Assembly: GCF_030376615.1 (NCBI RefSeq)
Contig: NZ_JARRAB010000005.1
Span: 1 to 64,000, forward strand
DNA: 64,000 nt
From: Pseudomonas sp. sp1636
Lineage (GTDB): Bacteria > Pseudomonadota > Gammaproteobacteria > Pseudomonadales > Pseudomonadaceae
Direction: 5' to 3'
In this document: piece after piece, positions 7,482-17,263 of the stretch
Layout: each line of letters starts with the position of its first letter
How positions within the stretch are numbered: the first letter of the stretch is position 1
Notes under the pieces: generated by a model
Databases searched by the model: none
Told to the model about the DNA's origin: nothing
Seen by the model: the letters and a program-made list of their open reading frames with translations, nothing else
Program-made: the position numbers and the translations under genes

Positions 7482-9818
7482 TTACCTCAAATAATTTGCT
7501 CGTCTATTAAATCGATCACTTGGCACTCCAGGCCATTTTGAGTCGTCAGCCATAGTTGTGCTTAATGCAGGCAAGTCGTTGTCGACAATATGCTGTTGTA
7601 CTAATTTCCTAGTGTTTGGCGTATAGTCGCCCCTATATATCAAGTCGACGACAATGTCTTGAATTTTGCTATTGGTTACTTCCCAGCTAAGATATCCATA
7701 GTCTTCAATGTTCGCGGGCGAGCCAGATATTCTTATTACTTCGCTCTTCATGAATTCATAGACTGGTATAAATAATTTGTATTGCTGCTTTCTTGTGATT
7801 TGAAATTGTCTAATTTCTTCGCTTGCGGCATCTAAATATGATTTCGCGGCCTGTCCTTTTAAACTTTTTGCGCCTATGAGCCAACTAAATAAAGGCTCAG
7901 GCACACCTGCTTCTGTAAGATCAGTTTCTGGGTTAGGACGCTGACCAAGATCATAACCTCTCCCGACGGTCACCCCTGAAGGGCCTTTGGGCCAGTGAGC
8001 CACACGACTAAAATGAATTGAGGTGGCAATATCATTTCCTTCTACATCGAACGTTAGCTGGCCATAGGGAACTGTTAACCATTTGAGATCATTCTCATCG
8101 TCCAAAATAGAAAAGTTTGCGACTAGTCCTATTGCTTGAAAATGCCACGCCTTCCCATCCCCGCTAATCCCATGTTGGCCCGCCAGTTCTTTCCACCAGC
8201 TCAGCTTCTCGATCCGCTGTTTTTCCACTTCCCAGGTCTGATTTGGCGTGCCAGGCTCCTCTGCCAGCAATGGGTCGAGTTCGTCCCATTTGCTTTTGTT
8301 CCAGAACCACTCGCTTTCGTATTTGCTGATCAACTGGCCGAGCACTTGGGTGTGCCAGGGTTTGCCGAGGGCTGCGCGGATTTCTTCGCGGGTCAGTACC
8401 CCGTCCTCGTCGGTGTCGACGATATCGTAAAGACGTGCGATGGCGAGGATAGGGCCGCCGTCGGCCTTGCTGATCTGGGTGCGATAGTTCTGCTTCTCAT
8501 CGTCACTCAGCATGCCTTTGGCATTCAGGGTGTAGGCGAGCTTTTCTACCGGCTTGCCGGTGTCTTCAATGCATTGGAAGTCTTGCCATTCCCAAGGGCT
8601 ATGACGTGTGGTGATCAGCTCCTGCTCGGCCAGCCAGCCGTTAATGGGGTTGCCGTCCTTGTCGGCGAACAGCCCGTCCAGGCGCCACCAGTTTGTGGTC
8701 TGTGGGGTGATGCTGCCGGCGACCGCTGTGCTGGCTTTGATTTTGTTAGCCGCTGGTAAGCCGTCCAGCAAGGCTTGGGGGATGATCAGGTCTACACCGA
8801 TCTGACTACCAGCATCACTTTGTTTGGGTGGGTTGTCGGCCTTGATATCGTCACGGTGGCTGATCAGCCTGCTGGCCTCCTTGTGGACTTTGAGCAGGGT
8901 CTTCTCGGTGTCTGGCAGGCTGCGGGCCCAGGTTTGGCTTTGGCTGATAAAGCTGGGTACGTCTTCGCAGCTGAATACTTCCAGATGCAGCAGCGGCTGC
9001 GCCGCGCCGTTGTGGTTCTGATAGGTGCCCAGATGACCGATCAGGTCGCCGGCCTTGATCGCGATGCCTGGGTCTAGCACTACCACGCTGTCCTCGGCCT
9101 TGGGTTCGTGTTGGGCTTTGAGCAGTTTGAAGGCCACAAAGCCGGGCAGCTTGCCTTCACTGTCTGGCGTCAGAGCCGGTTCGGCTGCACCACTGACGAT
9201 GCTAAGCAACTTACAGTAATCGCCCTCTGGGTGGCTGACGGTGAGCTGCGTGCCCTTGGCTAGCACGGCCAAATGCGTGCCGTTGGTGTTGGGCTCGGCA
9301 CGTACATTGAGGCCCTGGTCTTTGGTGTCGACGATATAGGTTACTGCGTCCCAGAATCCCGGTCGGGCAAGATCTGCTTTGGCCTTATAGCCCGCCCAGT
9401 CCTGCAGGTGCATATACAGGCTGTAGACGGTCAATGTGGGAGGCGACTGTTCGCTGGCTGTTGATGTCCCGTTGCTGGGCTGAGGGGGCTGAAGCCTATG
9501 CTTGACCAGCACAAAACCCGTGGAAAATGGCGCGCGTTTGATCTGCGGGATGGCCTCGGTGTACTCGCTGACCGGGTAGCTCTCGTTGATGCGATAAGCG
9601 ATCACCTCGCCATCGGCGATACAGCGCACGCTGGACTGGTCAAAGACCGCAGCGGTGCCTTTGTCGAAATGCACGCCGCCATGCCACAGGCCGTTCTCGC
9701 CGGTGGGGTAGTAACCATCGTTGGCTTTGGCCATGTGGGTCAGGTACTGCAGTGGGTTTACCGATGCTTCAGTGGTTTTGAACGGATAGGCCCAGTTGAT
9801 CGGTTTGCTGTCTGCCAT
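7482..9818 (-). CDS. Multidomain T6SS effector: M23-like / SH3 / EF-hand / pesticin-type lysozyme
   Basis: The 778-residue protein has no signal peptide. Residues 40-285 resemble an M23 metallopeptidase with an SH3-like insertion (about 160-235). The zinc motif reads HxGxH (46-50) instead of HxGxD, YMHL is kept (135-138), and HLHxE is changed to LLHLE (276-280), so this domain may be inactive. Residues 468-479 are a canonical EF-hand loop (DTDEDGVLTREE). Residues 585-778 look like the T4-lysozyme/pesticin fold: Glu593, then TVGRGYD with Thr617 and Asp623, spaced as in the pesticin triad. The region after residue ~560 is clearly AT-richer than the N terminus. It lies between vgrG and putative immunity genes, so periplasmic cell-wall hydrolysis in rival cells is likely. 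Confidence 0.75.
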   Translation of the reverse strand: MADSKPINWAYPFKTTEASVNPLQYLTHMAKANDGYYPTGENGLWHGGVHFDKGTAAVFDQSSVRCIADGEVIAYRINESYPVSEYTEAIPQIKRAPFSTGFVLVKHRLQPPQPSNGTSTASEQSPPTLTVYSLYMHLQDWAGYKAKADLARPGFWDAVTYIVDTKDQGLNVRAEPNTNGTHLAVLAKGTQLTVSHPEGDYCKLLSIVSGAAEPALTPDSEGKLPGFVAFKLLKAQHEPKAEDSVVVLDPGIAIKAGDLIGHLGTYQNHNGAAQPLLHLEVFSCEDVPSFISQSQTWARSLPDTEKTLLKVHKEASRLISHRDDIKADNPPKQSDAGSQIGVDLIIPQALLDGLPAANKIKASTAVAGSITPQTTNWWRLDGLFADKDGNPINGWLAEQELITTRHSPWEWQDFQCIEDTGKPVEKLAYTLNAKGMLSDDEKQNYRTQISKADGGPILAIARLYDIVDTDEDGVLTREEIRAALGKPWHTQVLGQLISKYESEWFWNKSKWDELDPLLAEEPGTPNQTWEVEKQRIEKLSWWKELAGQHGISGDGKAWHFQAIGLVANFSILDDENDLKWLTVPYGQLTFDVEGNDIATSIHFSRVAHWPKGPSGVTVGRGYDLGQRPNPETDLTEAGVPEPLFSWLIGAKSLKGQAAKSYLDAASEEIRQFQITRKQQYKLFIPVYEFMKSEVIRISGSPANIEDYGYLSWEVTNSKIQDIVVDLIYRGDYTPNTRKLVQQHIVDNDLPALSTTMADDSKWPGVPSDRFNRRANYLR

Positions 9819-9875
9819 GGTGTAAATCCCTAATCCTTGTTTGCGGGCGTGACGACGGCCCGCACTTGATCCCTG

Positions 9876-11924
9876 TTAACCCGAGAAATTGAGCATGCGC
9901 TTGCGCTTGTTCGGTGTGTTGAGCAGGGCACCGGCTTGCGCCTGATCCAACAAATTTCCCGGCTTGTCGCTATCCGCCGCGCCCGGAAGCACCGGAGGTT
10001 TGATGCCGATACCCGAGCCCTTACCCGGCGAACCACCGGCGTTGATCTTGGTCAGGGGGCCGGAGACGGTGATGCCGCCGGGGTCGAGTTTGATGAAGCT
10101 GCCGCCGGCTTTGAGGGTCAGTTCGGTGCCGGCTTCGATGACCATTTTCTGCCCGGCTTTGAGATGAATCTCGCGGCCGGCTTTGGTCAGTTGGGCGGTG
10201 CCGAGTTTGATGTGCTGGTTCTGCCCGACGGTGAGGTGGTCGTTGGGTTTGACCTCGACCTTGCGCTCGGCGTTGACGGTCAGGTGTTCCTCGGCTTGCA
10301 GCTCGGTGTAGCTGTTGGCCTCGACCGTGTCGTGACGCTCGTGGCCGACGCGGATCTTCTGGTCGTGCTCGATGTTTTCGTCCCAGTCGCGCTCGGCGTG
10401 CAGGTAGATCTGCTCGGCGCCCTTTTTGTCTTCGATGCGCAGTTCGTTGCCGCCGCCACCGCCCGGAGTACTGAGGGTTTTGAACAGCGTACGGGTCTTG
10501 TTCGCCGGCAGGTCGTAGGGCACCACGTGTTCGGCGTGGTACAGACAGCCGGTGACCAGCGGTTGGTCGGGGTCGCCTTCGAGGAAGGTCACCAGCACCT
10601 CCATGCCGATGCGTGGAATGGCGATGCCGCCGTAGTTGTCGCCGGCCCAACTGCTGGAGACGCGTAGCCAGCAACTGCTGGTGTCGTCGGCCTGGCCCTC
10701 GCGATCCCAGTGGAACTGCACTTTGATCCGGCCGTATTGATCGCAGTGGATTTCTTCGCCGGCCGGGCCGGTGACCAGGGCGGTCTGGCTGCCGAGCACG
10801 CGCGGTTTGGGGTGGGTCAGCGGTGGGCGGTAGGGCACGTCCCAGGGGGTGGCGCTGAAGTGATTACGGTAGCCCTGCTGGAAGCCATCGCTGGCGTCGG
10901 TATGACTGGTCACCGACTCTTCCAGCACCTGGGGTTGTTTGCCCTGGTGGATCACCTCGTGCAGCAGCCAGAGGTCGTTGTAGTCCTGGCGCGGGTGGTC
11001 GGAGAGTTCCAGAAAGTGGCCGCTGAGCAGCTTGGGCTGGTCGCTGCGCCCTTCGGCCAGGCGATAGTCGGCGCGATGGCGTTCCAGGTTGCGCTGGCTG
11101 AGGTGCTTGCCGCGAGTGCGGTCGACAAAGTGGCCGGGGTAGTCGTAGTCCTCCAGATCCGGCAGCGGTTTGGCTTCGGGGTCGCGGCCTGCCTGGTACG
11201 CCGCCTCCAGCAGCAGGCGTGGTTGTTCGAAGTCATAGTCGCGGCGGCTGGTGCGGCTGGTGCGGGTTTCCAGGCGCACTTTGAGGCGCTTGATCACCGG
11301 CTCGTCGGCGGTCATGCCGTTGTCTTGCAGGTAGGCGGTGGGCTGGCCGAGTTTGCCGAAGGCGCTCTGGTCGTCGCCGAAGACCAGCACATGGCCCTGC
11401 GGGCTGTGCTGGAAGTGGTAATGGATGCCTTCCTCCTCGCACAGGCGCTGGATAAAGTGCAGATCCGATTCGTCGTACTGCACGCAGTAGTCGCGCGCCG
11501 GGTAGACCGTCGGGCCGAGCTGGAACTGGTAGGCGTTGGCCTGGATGCCATGTTCCTCCAGCACCGTGGCGACTATCTGCGGCACGCTCAGGTGCTGGAA
11601 GATGCGCTGGTTGTGGCGGTGGCTCAGGTAGCTGAGCTGCGGCACGATGGAGACTGTGTAGCGGGTCAGGCGCTTGCCGGATTCGCCCTGGGCGACCCGA
11701 TAGATCAGGCCGTGCACGCCCAGCCCATCGGGGCTGAAGGCGAGAAAGGCCGGCAGGTGCAGCAGGCTTTGCAGGTCGAGATCCGGGCGCTCGCTGATCA
11801 GCTCGACTTCGAAGCGATAGGGCTGGCTGATCGCCTCGCGGCCGCTGAATTCGAGCACTTGCAGGTCGTGTGCGAGGGCTGCGATGGTCAGGCTGAAGTG
11901 GGTTGCATTGGCCGGGTTGAACAT
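9876..11924 (-). CDS. vgrG: VgrG spike protein (TssI), standard length
   Basis: VgrG trimerises into the spike at the tip of the Hcp tube. The 682-residue form has the gp27-like base (DLQVLEFSGREAISQPYRF near the start, YDESDLHFIQRLCEEEGIHY at about 175-195), the OB/gp5 part (HCDQYGRIKVQFHWDREG, about 395-412; GIGMEVLV-type loop), and a C-terminal beta-helix with repeated short blocks (about 520-640). ATG at 11924 is preferred over 11930 because AAGGA then has normal spacing. The gene directly follows the kinase gene and precedes the multidomain effector, which it probably carries. Its core is very similar to the VgrG at 25143-27836. Confidence 0.95.
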   Translation of the reverse strand: MFNPANATHFSLTIAALAHDLQVLEFSGREAISQPYRFEVELISERPDLDLQSLLHLPAFLAFSPDGLGVHGLIYRVAQGESGKRLTRYTVSIVPQLSYLSHRHNQRIFQHLSVPQIVATVLEEHGIQANAYQFQLGPTVYPARDYCVQYDESDLHFIQRLCEEEGIHYHFQHSPQGHVLVFGDDQSAFGKLGQPTAYLQDNGMTADEPVIKRLKVRLETRTSRTSRRDYDFEQPRLLLEAAYQAGRDPEAKPLPDLEDYDYPGHFVDRTRGKHLSQRNLERHRADYRLAEGRSDQPKLLSGHFLELSDHPRQDYNDLWLLHEVIHQGKQPQVLEESVTSHTDASDGFQQGYRNHFSATPWDVPYRPPLTHPKPRVLGSQTALVTGPAGEEIHCDQYGRIKVQFHWDREGQADDTSSCWLRVSSSWAGDNYGGIAIPRIGMEVLVTFLEGDPDQPLVTGCLYHAEHVVPYDLPANKTRTLFKTLSTPGGGGGNELRIEDKKGAEQIYLHAERDWDENIEHDQKIRVGHERHDTVEANSYTELQAEEHLTVNAERKVEVKPNDHLTVGQNQHIKLGTAQLTKAGREIHLKAGQKMVIEAGTELTLKAGGSFIKLDPGGITVSGPLTKINAGGSPGKGSGIGIKPPVLPGAADSDKPGNLLDQAQAGALLNTPNKRKRMLNFSG

Positions 11925-11968
11925 GCTCATTTCCTTGTAAAAAGATCATCCATTAATGCGGCGCAAGG

Positions 11969-12982
11969 CTAATTGCTACGTCCCAACCAGCGTGGCCAAC
12001 GGTTTGGCGGCTGTTGCTGGCGAAATACCTCGAGCAACTGCGCGCAGGTGATGCTGCGCTGCGCTTCGTCGAACGCCAGGGCGGTGCGCAAGGCCGGCCA
12101 GTAATGCGCCGGCAGTTGCTCCGGCCGTTGCAGCTGCCGATCCAGTTCCATGGCCTTGGCCTGTTTGGCGCTGAGGCGACGAAACGGGTGGCGCCCGCTG
12201 GCCAGCTCGTAGAGCACGCAGGCCAGGGCATAGACATCGGCGGCGGCGGTCAGCGGGCCGCCGTCGAGCAATTCCAGGGCGGCGTAACGCGGGGTCCAGG
12301 CGGTAAAGCGGTTGCGGCACAGGCGTGGCAGGCCGGGCAACAGGCCTTCCACCGGCTGGCCGAGACCATAATCGAACAGACGCAGGCCGTCGGCGGCGAG
12401 CATCACATTGCTGGGTTTCAGGTCGCCATGCAGCACGCCCAGGCTGTGCGAATAACTGAGGGCGTCGAGCAGGGCGATGGTGATTTCCTGCAGCTCGCTC
12501 CAGGGCACGCCATCGGGGCGCTCGCCGAGCAGTTGATCGAGGGTCAGACCCTTGAGCAGCTCCAGGATCAGGAACGCGCGCTGGCTCGGCACATCCACCT
12601 CGAAGCCGAACAGACGCACCACATGGGGGTGGGTGAGCCGCGCGGTGAGGGCGAATTCGCTGTACAGCAGGGCGTTGGCGTCCGGGTACTCGGCGAAGTC
12701 GTCGCTGAGGGTCTTCAGCGCCACATAGGGTTCCGGGTCGCCGAACTGTTCGCGCAGCAGGTCGCGGGCGCGGTACACCGCACCCATGCCGCCGACACCG
12801 AGCAGACGCTCGATCCGGTAGCGCCCGCCGAGAACCTCCGGCAGGTCGTAGAGTCGGGGGCGAGCGGTCTTTCCCGCCGCGTTTTCCGCCGGCTTGGCCG
12901 CGGTGGCAGCCAGGGCGAAATAGGTCAGGTCACTGGCCTCGGCGTTGACCAGGTGCGGCGCGTCGAGCAGTTGTTGGCTCAT
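11969..12982 (-). CDS. stk1: Hanks-type Ser/Thr kinase of the HSI-II T6SS (Stk1-like)
   Basis: The 337-residue soluble kinase has the Gly-rich loop GVGGMGAVY (62-70), VALK with Lys90, a catalytic loop HGDLKPSN (185-192) with Asp187, and DYG (204-206) in place of DFG. The usual APE is replaced by ALE (about 235-237). HGD rather than HRD makes it a non-RD kinase. No transmembrane or sensor domain follows, unlike PpkA. With the adjacent phosphatase it matches the stp1-stk1 pair at the end of HSI-II clusters, expected to control T6SS activity post-translationally. Confidence 0.88.
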   Translation of the reverse strand: MSQQLLDAPHLVNAEASDLTYFALAATAAKPAENAAGKTARPRLYDLPEVLGGRYRIERLLGVGGMGAVYRARDLLREQFGDPEPYVALKTLSDDFAEYPDANALLYSEFALTARLTHPHVVRLFGFEVDVPSQRAFLILELLKGLTLDQLLGERPDGVPWSELQEITIALLDALSYSHSLGVLHGDLKPSNVMLAADGLRLFDYGLGQPVEGLLPGLPRLCRNRFTAWTPRYAALELLDGGPLTAAADVYALACVLYELASGRHPFRRLSAKQAKAMELDRQLQRPEQLPAHYWPALRTALAFDEAQRSITCAQLLEVFRQQQPPNRWPRWLGRSN

Positions 12983-12992
12983 CCTGGGCTCC

Positions 12993-13724
12993 TCATCGGC
13001 GGATCACCACGGCGCTCAGGTTGTCCCGCGCCGGCCCGTCAAGCGCCTGCTGGAATAACCGGTTGAGTGCTAGCTGCGGCGACGGCAGGTTGAGCGCGGC
13101 GCCCAGTTGGTCGGCGGACAGGCCCTGATAGAGGCCATCGCTGCACAGCAGAAAGGCGTCGCCGGACAGGATGTCCAGTTCGAGAATCTCCAGCTTCAGT
13201 TCTTCGCTGGCACCGATGGCGCGGGTCAGGGCGTGGGCCGCGGGATGACGGGCGGCCTCGGTCGGGCTCAGTTGCTGCTCGTCGATCAACTGCTGCAGCA
13301 GCGAGTGGTCACGGCTGAGCTGATACAGGCGGCTACCGCGCCACAGGTAGCAGCGGCTGTCGCCGGCCCAGACACAGGCGGCGCGATCGCCGTCGATCAG
13401 CAGCGCCACTACTGTGCTGCCGATCAGCGTATCCTGGCGTTCGGCGGTGACCGTCAACTCCTGGCCGAGACGCCGATTGAGCCCATGCAGGCGCTTGCGC
13501 AGCTCGTCCAGACGCTGCTGCAGGTCGCCTGCGCTGGGTTCGGCCAGGTATTCGACGATCAGGCGGCTGGCCAGGGCGCCGTTCTGGTGCCCGCCCATGC
13601 CATCGGCGACCACCCACAGGCCCTGCTCCGACAGGGCCAGAAAGGCATCTTCGTTGCGCGCACGCACCTTGCCGACTTCGGTGCGCGCGGCGCTGCGCCA
13701 GGTGCTGACGATAGCGTCTGCCAT
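12993..13724 (-). CDS. stp1: PP2C-type Ser/Thr phosphatase (Stp1-like)
   Basis: The 243-residue protein has PP2C metal motifs: RNEDA (Asp26), ADGMGGH (40-46), a SGD...LLCSDGLYQGL block (about 190-205) and the C-terminal DNLS (about 234-237). It should dephosphorylate targets of the neighbouring kinase and reset the T6SS switch. Its ATG overlaps the tssM stop by one base (TGATG) and the kinase gene follows 10 nt later, so the three genes are probably co-translated. Confidence 0.92.
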   Translation of the reverse strand: MADAIVSTWRSAARTEVGKVRARNEDAFLALSEQGLWVVADGMGGHQNGALASRLIVEYLAEPSAGDLQQRLDELRKRLHGLNRRLGQELTVTAERQDTLIGSTVVALLIDGDRAACVWAGDSRCYLWRGSRLYQLSRDHSLLQQLIDEQQLSPTEAARHPAAHALTRAIGASEELKLEILELDILSGDAFLLCSDGLYQGLSADQLGAALNLPSPQLALNRLFQQALDGPARDNLSAVVIRR

Positions 13725-16700
13725 CAGAGCGTCGCCGGCAGCTTGAAGCTACGCAGCAGGTCGATGTCGAACGGATTCGGCGAGCGCTGGCTGTGCAGCA
13801 GGTAGTTGGCGTGACGGCCATCGAGGTCGGCCTTGAGCATCAGCACGTCGCGGCCGCTGTGGTAGTCGACGCTCATCAGGTCGAGCAGGCGGAACAGCGA
13901 CCAGGGGCCGCTGTTCTTCTCGATGCCGACCCGGTGCCCACCCAGCTCTTCGACGACCAGGCTGGTGCGCCCTTCATTGGCCTCGGCTGGCCAGCTGAAG
14001 GCGGTCTGCACGATCGGCCCGTGACGGTATTCCATCTGTTGGCCGCCGAAGCGGAAATCCGCGCGGCCCAGGCTGGAATCCAGCGAGTAGGGTTCGAGCT
14101 TGAACAGCACTTTCGGCTCGTTGGGGGTCTCGGCGAAGAAGCTGCGGCGGATGGTTTGCGCGTGGCTCATCTGCAGCAGAAACTCGCGCGACAGCGGCAA
14201 GCCACGACCATCGATGCGGCGCAGTTGGTACTGGCCGGCGCTGCCGCTGACGAAGGGCTTGAGGTAGCCGTCGAAGAAGCGCTCGGCGATGCCCTGGGCC
14301 TTGAAGAATTCGCGGAAGTCGGCAATCGCCACGTCGCTTTTGCTGTGCGCGCTGAACGGATAACGCTGCTTCAACGAACCCTTATAGGCGGCGTACAGCT
14401 CATCCTTATAGCGCTGGTTGAGGTAGTGATAGGCATCGCCCAGCACCAGCATCCAGCTGTCTTCGGCGAGCAGGCCGAGCCAGTTGCCAACCGGCTGCGG
14501 CAGGCGCGCGGCGCTGCTGCGCAGCTGGTTGATGGCATCGCGCTGGCCGCCCATGCGTGCCTTGGCCAGCTCGAACGCCGCCTGTTCCGGGGCGCTGGCG
14601 TGAGCCAGACTGGCCAGTTGGCGCTGCAAATCATCCAAGGCTTGCAGGGTGATCGCCAGTTCCGCGCCGGCGCCGCCGTTGTCGTCAAGCAGACGATGCA
14701 GCGGTTCGAAGCGCCGTTCCAGGGTTTTGCGCGCGGTGTCCGGGAGGTTTTTCACCAGCGCCGCTTGGGCCTGTTCGGCGGCGGCGCCGGCGAGCTTGGC
14801 GACTTTGCCGAGCTTGCCCTTGGCGCCTTGCAGCGCCTCGGCGACATCGCCGGCACCGTCGGCGGCTTCAGCCAGGCCTTTGAAGCGGGTGTTGTCGCGC
14901 ACTTCCACCAACAGTTGCAGCAGCGGCGAGTTGGCGGCGGTCAGGCCGGCCAGCTGCAGGGCACCCTGATTGGCGCTGCCGATCGGTTCCAGGGACAGTT
15001 GCGCCAGGGCTTCGCCCCAGTAGTTGGCGTAGTCGCGGAAGTACAGTTGTTCCATTTCCACCAGCAGACGGCTGAGGTCGTTGCTGCTCAGCGTATCGCT
15101 GTCGCCGAGTACCCAGTTGTCACGCAGGATATCGCGCACCAGGTCGGCACCCTGGGCGACGAACAGCTTCTGGTAGCCGACCTGGGTATAGAAACCCGGG
15201 ATGGCATAGTCGCTGCCGGCGAACAGCGCGGCTTGCGGGCCGAGCTTCTGGCTCAGGCGATAGTCCGGCAGGCTGCGCGCCTGATCACGCAGCATGCGGT
15301 AGACCACATTGGCCAGCGATTCGCTACGCAGCACCTGGCGCGCTTGCGCGACCAGCGGCTCGTTGAGCGAGTAGGGCGCGAACGACTCGGCCAGCAGGCG
15401 CTCGAAGTGCTGATTGAGACCACGCTGGCCGGCGCTGTTGCCGGCATAGCGCAGCGACCAGTCGGCGGCTAGCCATTCCTGCAGGAAGGCCTTGTCGCGA
15501 CGCGCTTCGAGGTTGAGCATCAGGTAGGCGCGCAGGCTGCCCAGCAGGCGCTCGCGGTCGTTGAGGTTGGCCCGTACCTGGGCTTCCAGCTGGCGGCCGA
15601 CGCGCGACAGCAGCAGGTTTTCCAGCTCGCCACGGTAGACCCGCTGCAGCGTCGGGTCGACTGCTTCCCCTTGATACAGGCCGCCGCGTTGCAGGTAGGC
15701 GGCTTCGTCCACCGGCGGGAACACCTGGGTGGCGGCATAGCTGCTGTCCAGCGCCTTGAGGGTGCGCAGGGCATCGTCCTGATCGCTCAGGCTGCCGCGT
15801 TGCCGGGTCAGTTGCTGGGCGATTTCGCGCAGCTGCTCCAGGCGCCCGTGGTTGCCCGAGAAGCCATTGGCCCAGAGCGCGCCGAACAGCGTCAGGCAGA
15901 CCAGGGCGCAGGCGTACATGGCGCGTTGGCCCCAGTCGATGCGGCGCACTTCCTTCTGATCCAGCCCGGCCAGTTCCGACTCGGGGAAAATCACCCGGCT
16001 GAGCAGGTGGTTGATAAAGCGCGCGCGGCCGCTGCGGAAGGTCGGCAGGGCGCTGCTGGCCAGGCCCAGGTTACGGCCGATGCCGCTGGTGCTGGGGTCG
16101 AGCTGGTTTTTCAGTTCCGGTGCGCTGGTCAGGTAGAAACCGCGCAGCTGGCTGGCGCGCTGGTAGCGGTTGCCGCTGAAGGCCAACTCACTGAACAGGC
16201 ACAGGCGCTCGCCGATCAGGCCGAGCTGATGCGGGAAGTCGAGAATCCGGCCACGGCGCTGGGTGTCGCGCTCCTGGTGCATGCGCAGGATCACCTGGCT
16301 GTTGAGGCGACGCAGCAGCTCTTCGAACTCCTGGCGGATCACCTGCACGTCGCTGGCGTTCTGCTCCTTGCGGAAGCTGGCGCCGAGTACTTGCTCGCTT
16401 TCCTCGCGCGACAGCTGATCGAAGAACTCCTCGAAGCCCAGCACCTTGTCGGCCTTGCTCAGCACCAGGTATACCGGCACGTCGACGCCCAGACGCTGAT
16501 GGATCTCATGCAGACGCTGGCGGGTTTGCCGCGCGAGGTTTTCCAGCTCGACTTCGCTGCCGTCCTGCAGCTGCTCGACCGGGATATTTACCAGCACGCC
16601 GTTCAGCGGACGGGCGCGGCGCTGGCGCAGCAGGCCGAGCAGGAAGTCCCAGGCGCGGCTGTCGATCTGCGCGTCGGGTTGATTCAAATAACGCCCGCTG

Positions 16701-17263
16701 GTGTCGATCAGCACGGCGTGATCGGCGAAATACCAGTCGGCGTAACGGGTGCCGGACACGTCCTTGGTCAGACGCTGTTGCTCACCGCGATTGAGCGGGA
16801 AATCCAGGCCGGAGAAGTCCAGCAGGCTGGTCTTGCCGCTGCCCTGCGGGCCGAGCAGCAGGTACCAGGGCAGCTCGTTGCGCCATTTCTCGCTACGCCC
16901 GCGATACAGGCTGGAGCGTTTGAGGGTGTGCAGCGCCTGCTTGAAGCGCTGGCGCAGTTCGATCTGCTCCTCGCTGATCATGCCTTCGCGGCGCAGGCGC
17001 TCCTGGGCGTCGGCGTCGTCTTCCTCGGCCTTCTTGCGCACGTTGGCTTTCCAGCTGGCGAAGACCATGGCCAGGCCCCAGAGCAGAAACAGCCCGCTGA
17101 TGCTCAGCAGGCGGCTGCTGGCCGATTCCCAGAACTTGTAATCGTTGACCGCCAGCAGCGGCCCGACGAACCACACCAGCAACGCCAGAACCAATACCAG
17201 GCACAGGCTCCAGACCCAGGTCTTGCGGAAAAAGGCGGCTAACTTGCCGAAAAAACTCTTCAT
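13724..17263 (-). CDS. tssM: T6SS inner-membrane complex protein TssM (IcmF)
   Basis: TssM is the large inner-membrane component linking TssL to the outer-membrane lipoprotein TssJ. The 1179-residue length is typical. Two N-terminal membrane helices (about 15-38 and 52-72) precede a cytoplasmic NTPase-like domain with Walker A GPQGSGKT (138-145) and LIDTSG (185-190). A third helix near 447-466 leads into the large periplasmic region ending in the ImcF-related/DUF1215-type C terminus. The 5' end overlaps tssL by 4 nt and the 3' end overlaps the phosphatase gene. Confidence 0.96.
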   Translation of the reverse strand: MKSFFGKLAAFFRKTWVWSLCLVLVLALLVWFVGPLLAVNDYKFWESASSRLLSISGLFLLWGLAMVFASWKANVRKKAEEDDADAQERLRREGMISEEQIELRQRFKQALHTLKRSSLYRGRSEKWRNELPWYLLLGPQGSGKTSLLDFSGLDFPLNRGEQQRLTKDVSGTRYADWYFADHAVLIDTSGRYLNQPDAQIDSRAWDFLLGLLRQRRARPLNGVLVNIPVEQLQDGSEVELENLARQTRQRLHEIHQRLGVDVPVYLVLSKADKVLGFEEFFDQLSREESEQVLGASFRKEQNASDVQVIRQEFEELLRRLNSQVILRMHQERDTQRRGRILDFPHQLGLIGERLCLFSELAFSGNRYQRASQLRGFYLTSAPELKNQLDPSTSGIGRNLGLASSALPTFRSGRARFINHLLSRVIFPESELAGLDQKEVRRIDWGQRAMYACALVCLTLFGALWANGFSGNHGRLEQLREIAQQLTRQRGSLSDQDDALRTLKALDSSYAATQVFPPVDEAAYLQRGGLYQGEAVDPTLQRVYRGELENLLLSRVGRQLEAQVRANLNDRERLLGSLRAYLMLNLEARRDKAFLQEWLAADWSLRYAGNSAGQRGLNQHFERLLAESFAPYSLNEPLVAQARQVLRSESLANVVYRMLRDQARSLPDYRLSQKLGPQAALFAGSDYAIPGFYTQVGYQKLFVAQGADLVRDILRDNWVLGDSDTLSSNDLSRLLVEMEQLYFRDYANYWGEALAQLSLEPIGSANQGALQLAGLTAANSPLLQLLVEVRDNTRFKGLAEAADGAGDVAEALQGAKGKLGKVAKLAGAAAEQAQAALVKNLPDTARKTLERRFEPLHRLLDDNGGAGAELAITLQALDDLQRQLASLAHASAPEQAAFELAKARMGGQRDAINQLRSSAARLPQPVGNWLGLLAEDSWMLVLGDAYHYLNQRYKDELYAAYKGSLKQRYPFSAHSKSDVAIADFREFFKAQGIAERFFDGYLKPFVSGSAGQYQLRRIDGRGLPLSREFLLQMSHAQTIRRSFFAETPNEPKVLFKLEPYSLDSSLGRADFRFGGQQMEYRHGPIVQTAFSWPAEANEGRTSLVVEELGGHRVGIEKNSGPWSLFRLLDLMSVDYHSGRDVLMLKADLDGRHANYLLHSQRSPNPFDIDLLRSFKLPATL

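Noticed and set aside
7482..9818. Active M23 metallopeptidase assignment for the effector N terminus
   Set aside because: The catalytic first His of the HxH motif is Leu and the zinc Asp is His; activity cannot be assumed.
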